Shown: piece by piece, positions 1-5,726 of the stretch
How the letters are laid out: each line of letters begins with the position of its first letter
Numbering within the stretch: the stretch's first letter is position 1
From: an uncultured Eubacteriales bacterium
Lineage (GTDB): Bacteria; Bacillota; Clostridia; Christensenellales; Borkfalkiaceae
Direction: 5' to 3'
Assembly (NCBI GenBank): GCA_900554485.1
Contig: USHO01000069.1
Coordinates: 1-6,259, forward strand
Length of the DNA: 6,259 nt
Made by a program: the position numbers and the translations under genes
The notes under the pieces: generated by a model
What the model saw: the letters and a program-made list of their open reading frames with translations, nothing else
What the model was told of the DNA's origin: nothing
Databases searched by the model: none

Positions 1-2123
1 GTCGCGCCCGTCTGCGCGCCTAAGGGTACGTTTGCCGAAACGGGATATAACCCCGCCTGGAATCTGCCGCCCCTCGGGTTGCGGTATTTTTCGATCTCTT
101 TTGTATAAACGTAAGCGACCTCGCGGGCGAACGCGTCAACCTCGGCGTCGTCGTTGCCGTACTTGGGCAAATCCTGAATATCGCTTAAAAGTTTATCGTA
201 TCTTATTTTATCCTCTTCGGAACAGTTATTGGTTTTAATCGCATTATAGACGGCTTTTACGTCGTCTTCGCCGAGCGTCTTGCCTGCGGATGCAAGTTCT
301 TTGCAAACTTCGACAGTCAGTTTTTCGGCGGCGTGATCGTCCATATCTTTTCCGTAGTTATGTTCGAGCGCGTCTTTGAATTCGGCAAGCGTATATCTGC
401 CGCTGTCGAATACAAGTTTTTTAACCGCCCACATCGCGTCGGTCATATTCGCTATGCCGAAACCCTGCGGACCCGTAAAGTTATAAACAGCCCCGCCTTC
501 CTGCACGCTTTTACCGCGTTTAATGCAATTTTCTATCATACCGGAAAGGAACGGCAACGGACATCTTTCGGCATGCGCGACGTCTATCGCGTTGTCGGCG
601 TTCACCAAAAGCGACACGAAATAATCCGACTGAGCCTTGTACGCGGCAAAAAATTCGTCGAAAGTCTTCATCCCGGTGACGTCGCCGGTCTGCAAACCGA
701 CTTTTTCGCCGTTTTCGTAACCGTTTGAAAATACCATTTCCAAAGGACGAACCATATTGTAGAATGCGGCGTCGTGCCAGCCGTCGGTCTTGCCCGCTTT
801 CTGCGGTTCGACGCAACCGATTATGTTGTATTCTCTGGCATCTTCGATGCTGAGCCCCCTCGCCATAAGCGCGGGGATAATAACTTCGTCGTTATAATAC
901 GCGGGGAATCCTATGCCGGTACGCGTAAGTTCGGCGGCGCGGATCAGAAATTCGTGAGGAGACCCGTTCCACACCCTTACGGAAAACGACGGCTGAGGCA
1001 AAAATACATGTTCGGTCGCGGTGATCGACATAAACGACAGGTCGTTCGTGACGTCTTCGCCGTCGGCGTTCTGCCCGCCCGCTATAAGGTTCTGGAAGAG
1101 CGAATATCCCGCAAAACCCTCGGACGAATCTTTATCGCGGCATTTGTTGAGATCGTTGAGTTTGACCCATATGCAGTCCATAAGTTCCTGCGCGAATTCG
1201 CGGGTCATGCCGCCCTCGCGCGATTTTAAGTAATACGGATACATATACTGGTCGAATCTTCCCGGGGAAATCGAGTGTCCGCTCGATTCCACCTGCAAAA
1301 GCATCTGTATAAACCAGAAACTCTGGCACGCCTCGTAGAAGTTTGTCGCGCCGTATTCGGGTACGCGGTCGCAGTTTTTCGAGATGAGAAGAAGTTCTTC
1401 GCGACGGATCGGGTTCGCCTCTTTATCGGCGAGCTCTTTCGCCAGACGCGAATATCTTTTGGCGTAATTTACAGCCGCCTCGTAAGACATTACGAGAGCC
1501 TCTAAAAACGCGTGCTTTCTGCAATAGTCGGCGTCGCCGACTTTAGTCACGGCGAGTTCTTCTTTTACTTCGTTGATAAGAGCGGAAAACCCGCCCGCGA
1601 GTATCTTGCCGTAATCGACGGTAACGTGTCCTATTCCGTTATAGAAATAGTTGCCCGGCGTGAACATGTTATGCGCCATCGCCGTAAGCGTTTCGGCGGA
1701 CATATACGACGTCGCGAGTTCGCTGGTCGTCTTGCCTTTCCAGTATTTATAGACCTCGTGAAGAGTTTTCTTCGTCTCGTCGGCTATGTAAAACGGATCT
1801 GCTGTGCGCGTGGCGACGGTATCGAATTCCTTTTCGAGCCACTCGAAAGAATATTCGGGGAAAACCTGACACGAACGCGGATGAATCGTCGCCGAACCGA
1901 CGATAAGTTCGCGGTCGCGTATCGTTATCGGGATGTTTTCGAGTATGTGCTTAAACGCCTTTGCCCTGCGGATGATTATCGGCTCGCCTTCGGTCGCCTT
2001 ATACGACTCGGTGATAAGCACCGCCCTGTCGGATTCTATCTCAGGCATTTTAGCGTAAAGCGTGTCTTTCAAAAAATCTATTCTGTCGGATTTGGCTATT
2101 TTGCCCGTATAATATTGCGGCAT
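1..2123 (-). CDS. Glycyl radical glycerol/1,2-propanediol dehydratase (B12-independent), C-terminus cut off by window edge
   Basis: Members of this family use a glycyl radical and a cysteine thiyl radical to dehydrate glycerol to 3-hydroxypropionaldehyde or 1,2-propanediol to propionaldehyde without B12, under strict anaerobiosis. The frame is open for 707 codons. Visible signatures are TESYKATEG near 38-46, LENIPITIRDRELIVGS at 61-77, and the thiyl motif GCVEPQ with Cys437 and Glu439. Residues matching the substrate pocket of the Clostridium butyricum enzyme as I recall it are present: Asn158, His166, His283, Ser284, Tyr340, and Asp451, fourteen residues after the catalytic Cys. This favours glycerol/diol dehydratase over pyruvate formate-lyase or choline lyase. 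Compared with the ~787-residue C. butyricum protein, about 130 C-terminal residues, including the glycyl radical loop, lie outside. The start is the ATG at 2123, preceded by CGGAGGT. The usual radical-SAM activase would be sought further left. Glycerol versus propanediol cannot be settled here. Confidence 0.9.
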   Translation of the reverse strand, partial: MPQYYTGKIAKSDRIDFLKDTLYAKMPEIESDRAVLITESYKATEGEPIIIRRAKAFKHILENIPITIRDRELIVGSATIHPRSCQVFPEYSFEWLEKEFDTVATRTADPFYIADETKKTLHEVYKYWKGKTTSELATSYMSAETLTAMAHNMFTPGNYFYNGIGHVTVDYGKILAGGFSALINEVKEELAVTKVGDADYCRKHAFLEALVMSYEAAVNYAKRYSRLAKELADKEANPIRREELLLISKNCDRVPEYGATNFYEACQSFWFIQMLLQVESSGHSISPGRFDQYMYPYYLKSREGGMTREFAQELMDCIWVKLNDLNKCRDKDSSEGFAGYSLFQNLIAGGQNADGEDVTNDLSFMSITATEHVFLPQPSFSVRVWNGSPHEFLIRAAELTRTGIGFPAYYNDEVIIPALMARGLSIEDAREYNIIGCVEPQKAGKTDGWHDAAFYNMVRPLEMVFSNGYENGEKVGLQTGDVTGMKTFDEFFAAYKAQSDYFVSLLVNADNAIDVAHAERCPLPFLSGMIENCIKRGKSVQEGGAVYNFTGPQGFGIANMTDAMWAVKKLVFDSGRYTLAEFKDALEHNYGKDMDDHAAEKLTVEVCKELASAGKTLGEDDVKAVYNAIKTNNCSEEDKIRYDKLLSDIQDLPKYGNDDAEVDAFAREVAYVYTKEIEKYRNPRGGRFQAGLYPVSANVPLGAQTGA

Positions 2124-2127
2124 AATT

Positions 2128-2134
2128 ACCTCCG
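2128..2134 (-). promoter_or_regulatory. Ribosome binding site of the glycyl radical dehydratase
   Basis: The minus strand reads CGGAGGT four bases before the ATG at 2123. This near-perfect Shine-Dalgarno sequence decides the start over another in-frame ATG at 2153, which is preceded only by the weaker AAGGGG. Confidence 0.85.
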
Positions 2135-2174
2135 TTTTATCGTCCCGGGGCATAAAAACCCCTTTTATGACTTT

Positions 2175-2203
2175 ATTATATATCAAAGTCGTGGGATTGT
2201 CAA
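2175..2203 (-). promoter_or_regulatory. Perfect sigma-70/sigma-A promoter for the glycyl radical dehydratase
   Basis: On the minus strand a TTGACA -35 box (2203-2198) is followed by exactly 17 bases and a TATAAT -10 box (2180-2175). Both match consensus fully. Transcription should begin near 2168, giving a leader of about 45 nt that contains a small GGGG/CCCC hairpin (2147-2162) before the ribosome binding site. An imperfect palindrome (2171-2188) overlaps the -10 box and could be an operator. Confidence 0.88.
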
Positions 2204-2227
2204 TAGTTTTATATTGTTTTTTGTTGT

Positions 2228-2241
2228 TTTTTCGCGAAAAA
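2228..2241. repeat. 14-bp palindrome in the divergent intergenic spacer
   Basis: TTTTTCGCGAAAAA is a perfect palindrome in an AT-rich spacer between two divergent promoters (2204-2324). The same spacer holds AAAACAAC at 2270-2277 and 2290-2297 and its complement GTTGTTTT at 2223-2230. These may be regulator sites, upstream promoter A/T tracts, or only composition. No known operator consensus was recognised, and no gene is seen in the spacer. Confidence 0.4.
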
Positions 2242-2324
2242 TACAAAAAGACAACTCTCAAACGTTATAAAAACAACAAAAACCAACTTAAAACAACATT
2301 TTAAGATTTTATCGCGGAGTTATA

Positions 2325-2353
2325 TTGACAAAGACGGCGAAATATAGTATAAT
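2325..2353 (+). promoter_or_regulatory. Perfect sigma-70/sigma-A promoter for the two-TM membrane protein
   Basis: TTGACA (2325-2330), a 17-base spacer and TATAAT (2348-2353) give a full consensus promoter. Transcription should start near 2360, leaving a ~40-nt leader with two small hairpins: CGGTC/GACCG (2366-2379) and ACCG/CGGT (2383-2395). The second overlaps the ribosome binding site. The promoter shows that the in-frame TTG at 2325 is not a translation start. Confidence 0.88.
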
Positions 2354-2399
2354 CGTCGCAATATACGGTCTCGCGACCGCATACCGGAAGGCGGTAAAA

Positions 2400-3110
2400 A
2401 TGAAAAAAGAAAAAGAAGTAAAACAAGAGGAAGTAAAAACCGAAGAAGTCAAAAAGACGACCACGGCTTTTTATCCCGACGTAAAATTCAATCGTAAAGA
2501 AAGAAACAAAACAGTAATGCTGTCGGTATTGCTGATCGTGCTTATGGGCGGAATGGGTCTGTCCATAATTCTCGGCGGCAAAAACGGCGGCGGCACGATG
2601 GCGTTTATATCCGGCGCGCTCACGCTCGTCTGTCTTATCTTCGCCGTAAGCATGATACCGAGCGCGTTCAAGCAATACCCGGTCAAAAACGAACCTCTCG
2701 TCGAAGTAAAACCGCGCGAGATAGTCATAAACGGCACGCCGGTCAAAATCAACGAAATTTATCAGGTTCGCCTGACGCTCACCGTAGACCCGGTCGGCAA
2801 AAAGGAAGACAACCTTAAAATGCTGCAATCCCTCGCGGATAAGGAACCGCCGAAGAACACCACCGGCAACCTCGACTTCGCGGTAAAAGACCCCAAATCG
2901 GATAAGCCGAAGACTCTTTATACCACGATCGCCGATTCTTACGAGGGGCTGCTTGCCGTATTCAGCGCGGGCGTCAAACATTACGACATAGTTTACACAA
3001 TGAAAAAGCAGTCGATAAAATCGACTTACGATCTGAATTCCAGCGTAACCGCGGACGGAACCAAGTTATCCGAACTCTCCAAAAAGGAAAGGCTTAAACA
3101 GTTATTCTGA
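2400..3110 (+). CDS. Hypothetical membrane protein with two transmembrane segments and a soluble C-terminal domain
   Basis: Function not recognised. The start is the ATG at 2400, preceded by GGAAGGCGGT; earlier in-frame codons lie in the promoter and leader. The 236-residue protein has four visible parts. Residues 1-37 are a very charged Lys/Glu tail. Residues ~38-59 and ~65-87 are two hydrophobic helices joined by a short Gly-rich turn (GGKNGGG). From ~92 to 236 there is a soluble domain with alternating beta-like stretches (PREIVINGTPVKINEIYQVRL) and a possible helix near 182-193. Both ends are probably cytoplasmic. The layout resembles small membrane proteins carrying a bacterial PH-like domain, but that is a weak guess from pattern only. 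It is transcribed alone from its own consensus promoter and ends 13 bp before a strong terminator. It shares only the intergenic spacer with the divergent dehydratase, so a functional link is unproven. Confidence 0.82.
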   Translation: MKKEKEVKQEEVKTEEVKKTTTAFYPDVKFNRKERNKTVMLSVLLIVLMGGMGLSIILGGKNGGGTMAFISGALTLVCLIFAVSMIPSAFKQYPVKNEPLVEVKPREIVINGTPVKINEIYQVRLTLTVDPVGKKEDNLKMLQSLADKEPPKNTTGNLDFAVKDPKSDKPKTLYTTIADSYEGLLAVFSAGVKHYDIVYTMKKQSIKSTYDLNSSVTADGTKLSELSKKERLKQLF

Positions 3111-3123
3111 CAAGACGATTTCA

Positions 3124-3170
3124 AAACCCCTGTTTGCGGGCAAATGCCCGCAAACAGGGGTTTATTTTAT
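3124..3170. terminator. Bidirectional Rho-independent terminator between convergent genes
   Basis: A perfect 18-bp inverted repeat (3124-3141 with 3146-3163) closes on a four-base AAAT loop. On the plus strand it ends in TTTATTTTAT, serving the membrane protein gene. On the minus strand it ends in TTTTGAAAT, serving the serS/HD-HAD transcript. The stop codon of the HD-HAD gene (3164-3162) lies in the foot of the stem. Confidence 0.92.
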
Positions 3171-4253
3171 CAGATTTTTGATTTCGGTAAGTTTTCTCAC
3201 GTTGTAATCCGCCTCGGGCAACGGCCTGACTTTTCCGCGACGGATAAAACACGACCGCGCGCCCGCGGCATTCGCGCAGGCGACGTCGGTAGACATATCG
3301 CCGACGTACATACACCTTTCGATTTTTGCGCCCGCGAGTTCGGCATATTTAAGCAACGGTTCGGGGGCGGGCTTATGCTTTTCGGTTTCGTCCGCAAGCA
3401 CGATTACGTCGACGTATTTTTCGACGTGCAGCCCAGCCAGATACCTTTCGTATTCCGTCCGCGGTCTCGACGTCACGATTCCGAGCCTCAGCCCTTTCTT
3501 TCTCAGATACGCAAGCGCTTTAAGCGCGTCTTTGAAATATCCGACTTTGCCGATAAATCTGCCGTGGTTTTCAAGCCACCTGTCGGCGAACCTGCCGTCG
3601 TCTTCGACGCCGAGTATCGACAACGACCGCCCTATGGAAATTCCGTTGACTATACCCGAAAGGTATTCGTACGAAAAGTCGTAACCGTAATCGGCAAGCG
3701 TCTGTCTCCAAGTCTTTATGATCGCGTCGCTCGTATCGACAAGCGTTCCGTCGAGGTCGAAGACAATATCGGTAATTCCCGACCCGAGCGACTTGCCGTT
3801 TACAAGAGTGTTACGGCACGCCCCGCGCCCCGTCAAATCTCCGACGGAACATTTTTTATCTGCCATACTCACGATAAAAGTTTCCTTATAGCGCGGAAAT
3901 CGCAGGTTAAGCGGAAACATATGTTTGAAAATTATATCCCTTTCGACGTCGTTCAGTCCGAAATCCGTTTCGGCGTTGTCCATAGCCTTTTTCGCATGAT
4001 AAAACCCGTGCAGACGATGACTTGCATCCTTTTTGTGCCAGTCGTAAAGATAGTAATCGTGTAAAAGCGCGCCCCGCACCAGCGAGCGGTAATCTACGTT
4101 TTTATATCGCGCCGCCATTTTCACGCTTTCGTAAGCAACGCTCACCGAATGACAAAAACACGACTTCGCGCCGTGATGGCGAAAAGCCGTTTCTCTCAAA
4201 AATTTGTCGGACGTAAGTATATCGCGCCCGTATTCGTACACGAAATCTTTCAT
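3162..4253 (-). CDS. Fused HD-domain / HAD-family phosphohydrolase
   Basis: This 363-residue protein joins two hydrolase domains. Residues ~1-140 form an HD domain: His35, the His65-Asp66 pair in LLHDYYLYDWH, His82/His86, His111 and Asp132 (MADK) are the expected metal ligands. This fits small Firmicute HD proteins, which are usually encoded alone. Residues ~160-363 form a HAD phosphatase: motif I FDLDGTLVDT (Asp166, Asp168), motif II VTSRP (Thr261), the motif III lysine in KHKPAPEP (Lys294) and motif IV GDMSTD (Asp319, Asp323), with a cap domain between motifs I and II as in phosphoglycolate phosphatase/PpaX-like members. All key residues are intact, so both halves are probably active on phosphate esters or nucleotides; the substrate is unknown. 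The gene follows serS by 45 bp on the same strand and probably shares its transcript. The ATG at 4253 lacks a clear Shine-Dalgarno sequence, and a hairpin sits just upstream. Confidence 0.87.
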   Translation of the reverse strand: MKDFVYEYGRDILTSDKFLRETAFRHHGAKSCFCHSVSVAYESVKMAARYKNVDYRSLVRGALLHDYYLYDWHKKDASHRLHGFYHAKKAMDNAETDFGLNDVERDIIFKHMFPLNLRFPRYKETFIVSMADKKCSVGDLTGRGACRNTLVNGKSLGSGITDIVFDLDGTLVDTSDAIIKTWRQTLADYGYDFSYEYLSGIVNGISIGRSLSILGVEDDGRFADRWLENHGRFIGKVGYFKDALKALAYLRKKGLRLGIVTSRPRTEYERYLAGLHVEKYVDVIVLADETEKHKPAPEPLLKYAELAGAKIERCMYVGDMSTDVACANAAGARSCFIRRGKVRPLPEADYNVRKLTEIKNLIK

Positions 4254-4261
4254 ATTTTCAT

Positions 4262-4289
4262 AACGCCCCGCGTTATCCCGCGGGGCGTT
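4262..4289 (-). other. GC-rich hairpin between serS and the HD-HAD gene
   Basis: A perfect 11-bp inverted repeat (4262-4272 with 4279-4289) encloses a 6-base loop between the serS stop and the HD-HAD start. Neither strand shows a U-tract after it, so a standard terminator is unlikely. Its downstream arm holds the only Shine-Dalgarno-like bases (GGGG) ahead of the ATG at 4253, so it may lower translation of that gene or process the shared transcript. Confidence 0.6.
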
Positions 4290-4298
4290 CCGTCCCGA

Positions 4299-5594
4299 TT
4301 AAAGTTTGCCCTTTTCTATCTTTTCCTGTCCGCCCATAAACGGCCTTAAAACCTCGGGTATGGTTATCGATCCGTCTTCGTTCTGGTATTGTTCGATAAT
4401 CGCGGGGAAAACCCTCGAAGTCGCCAGACCCGATCCGTTGAGCGTGTGGACGAATCTGGTCTTGCCCGTCGCGCTGTCCTTAAAGCGGGTATTGTTTCTT
4501 CTCGCCTGATAGTCGTTGGCGTTGGAAACCGACGAAACTTCTTTATAGATACCCATAGACGGAATCCATACTTCTATATCGTACGTTCTCGCCATCGACG
4601 CCGAGCAGTCGCCAGCCGCCAGTTTGGAAAGTCTGAAATGAAGACCGAGCCCTTCCATAAGCGCGCACGCTTTGCCGACGAGTTCTTCAAACGCCTCTTT
4701 GGACTTATCGGGATGAGCGTACTGCACCATTTCCACCTTGTTGAACTGATGCCCTCTGATCATGCCGCGTTCTTCGGCTCTGTAAGTACCCGCCTCTTTT
4801 CTGTAACAAGGGGTATACGCGAAATATTTCATCGGAAGTTTATCTTCGTCGATAATCTCGCCGGCATACATGTTGACGAGCGCGGTTTCAGCCGTGGGCA
4901 ACATGAATTTCGCACGTTTTTTATCGCCGTCTTCGCTGTCAACCCAGTAAACTTCGTCGGCGAATTTGGGGAACTGACCCGCGCCGTAACCGCAGTTGTA
5001 ACCGAGCATGTGCGGAGGTAAAATCATCTCGTAGCCGTCTTTGAGGTGCGTCGCCACGAAGTAGTTGAGCAACGCCCATTCGAGCCTTGCGCCGTCGCCG
5101 CGATAGAGCCAGTATCCGTTACCCGAAAGTTTTACGCCTCTTTCGTAATCGATTATGCCGAGAGACGTGCAGAGGTCGACGTGATTTTTCGCCTTGAACG
5201 CGAATTCGGGCTTTTCGCCGAAAACCTTTATTACCTTGTTGTTTTCTTTTTCGCCGGGAAGAAGGTCGTCGTCGGGCATATTTGGCAAAGACGCCACATA
5301 GTCGGTGACTTTTTTCTGACATTCGTCGATTCTCGCGTCGCCTTCGGCGATTTCTTCGCCGATTTTACGCATACGGGCGAAAATTTCTTCTACGGGTTTA
5401 CCCTCTTTTTTGAGTTTGGGTATTTCTGCCGAAACCTTGTTTCTTTCGGCTTTCAACGCCTCTGTTTTCGCCATCAGTGCCTTTCTTTCGGCGTCGAGTT
5501 TAAGAACTTCGGTAAAATCTGCCACGCAACCCTTTTTCGCAAGTCTCGCCTTGACGAGTTCGGGATTTTCGGTTATAAGTTTTATATCGAGCAT
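4299..5594 (-). CDS. serS: Seryl-tRNA synthetase
   Basis: This class II aminoacyl-tRNA synthetase charges tRNA-Ser with serine in the cytoplasm. The 431-residue product has the usual family length. It starts with the typical MLDIKLITENPELVKARL, followed by the tRNA-binding coiled-coil arm (about 28-105, rich in Lys/Glu). In the catalytic core, the LPTAETALVN segment (232-241) matches the serine-binding TAE region. Motif 2 spans about 259-289 (PCYRKEAG, RGMIRGHQFNKVE; Arg265 and Arg277). Motif 3 is NGSGLATSRVFPAI to IPEVLRPFMGG (386-422; Arg394). The motif 2 loop (AGTYRAEERG) differs from the usual AGSAGRDTRG. The start chosen is the ATG at 5594 with AAGGAG just upstream; a longer in-frame reading from 5663 would run through the promoter. 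The leader is short, with no T-box of its own. The HD-HAD gene follows on the same strand. Confidence 0.97.
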   Translation of the reverse strand: MLDIKLITENPELVKARLAKKGCVADFTEVLKLDAERKALMAKTEALKAERNKVSAEIPKLKKEGKPVEEIFARMRKIGEEIAEGDARIDECQKKVTDYVASLPNMPDDDLLPGEKENNKVIKVFGEKPEFAFKAKNHVDLCTSLGIIDYERGVKLSGNGYWLYRGDGARLEWALLNYFVATHLKDGYEMILPPHMLGYNCGYGAGQFPKFADEVYWVDSEDGDKKRAKFMLPTAETALVNMYAGEIIDEDKLPMKYFAYTPCYRKEAGTYRAEERGMIRGHQFNKVEMVQYAHPDKSKEAFEELVGKACALMEGLGLHFRLSKLAAGDCSASMARTYDIEVWIPSMGIYKEVSSVSNANDYQARRNNTRFKDSATGKTRFVHTLNGSGLATSRVFPAIIEQYQNEDGSITIPEVLRPFMGGQEKIEKGKL

Positions 5595-5634
5595 AATTGT
5601 CTCCTTCAACCGCTTTAACGGATATATCGCTGAA

Positions 5635-5663
5635 ATTATACACCATAATTTTGCCAAAAGCAA
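5635..5663 (-). promoter_or_regulatory. Probable serS promoter
   Basis: On the minus strand, TTGCTT (5663-5658) and a perfect TATAAT (5640-5635) are separated by 17 bases. The -35 box is poor (TTG only). Transcription should start near 5628, giving a leader of about 34 nt, too short for a T-box. It probably drives serS and the HD-HAD gene together. Confidence 0.7.
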
Positions 5664-5691
5664 TTATTTTTAATCGGTTAGCCGAAAACGG

Positions 5692-5720
5692 TTGCAAATT
5701 CACGTTTTATATGCTAAAAT
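5692..5720 (+). promoter_or_regulatory. Probable promoter of the T-box leader and cysE
   Basis: TTGCAA (5692-5697), a 17-base spacer and TAAAAT (5715-5720) form a good promoter, strengthened by an extended -10 TG at 5712-5713. Transcription would begin near 5727, just before the T-box stem I. It is back to back with the serS promoter, with 28 bp between their -35 boxes. Confidence 0.75.
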
Positions 5721-5726
5721 GCATAC

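Noticed and set aside
1..2123. Pyruvate formate-lyase or choline trimethylamine-lyase (CutC)
   Set aside because: Pyruvate formate-lyase has adjacent catalytic cysteines, not GCVE. CutC, as I recall, has Thr thirteen residues after the Cys, where this protein has His followed by the Asp of glycerol/diol dehydratases.
1512..2270. 252-codon plus-strand open frame opposite the dehydratase
   Set aside because: It lies antisense to a confidently identified gene, runs over the promoter region, and its Arg/Phe/Val-rich translation has no recognisable family; stop-poor antisense frames are expected with this codon usage.
2325..2399. Upstream TTG start for the membrane protein
   Set aside because: The TTG is the first three bases of the -35 box, so it is upstream of the transcript.
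2301..2981. 226-codon minus-strand open frame opposite the membrane protein
   Set aside because: Composition is typical of an antisense shadow (runs of Phe/Tyr opposite Lys/Glu codons). The plus strand has a consensus promoter, a ribosome binding site and a terminator.
3780..3848. HD and HAD parts as two separate genes
   Set aside because: The linker is in one frame with no stop, no ATG start and no ribosome binding site between the domains.
3144..4064. 306-codon plus-strand open frame opposite the HD-HAD gene
   Set aside because: It starts inside the terminator stem and has no convincing ribosome binding site; the minus strand carries two intact catalytic domains.
4262..4289. Hairpin after serS as a Rho-independent terminator
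   Set aside because: No U-tract follows on either strand.
4389..5618. Plus-strand frames opposite serS (210 and 190 codons)
   Set aside because: Both are antisense to serS and have no family resemblance.
5595..5663. Longer serS reading from the in-frame start at 5663
   Set aside because: It would include the -10 and -35 boxes, and the family N-terminus begins exactly at the ATG at 5594 after AAGGAG.
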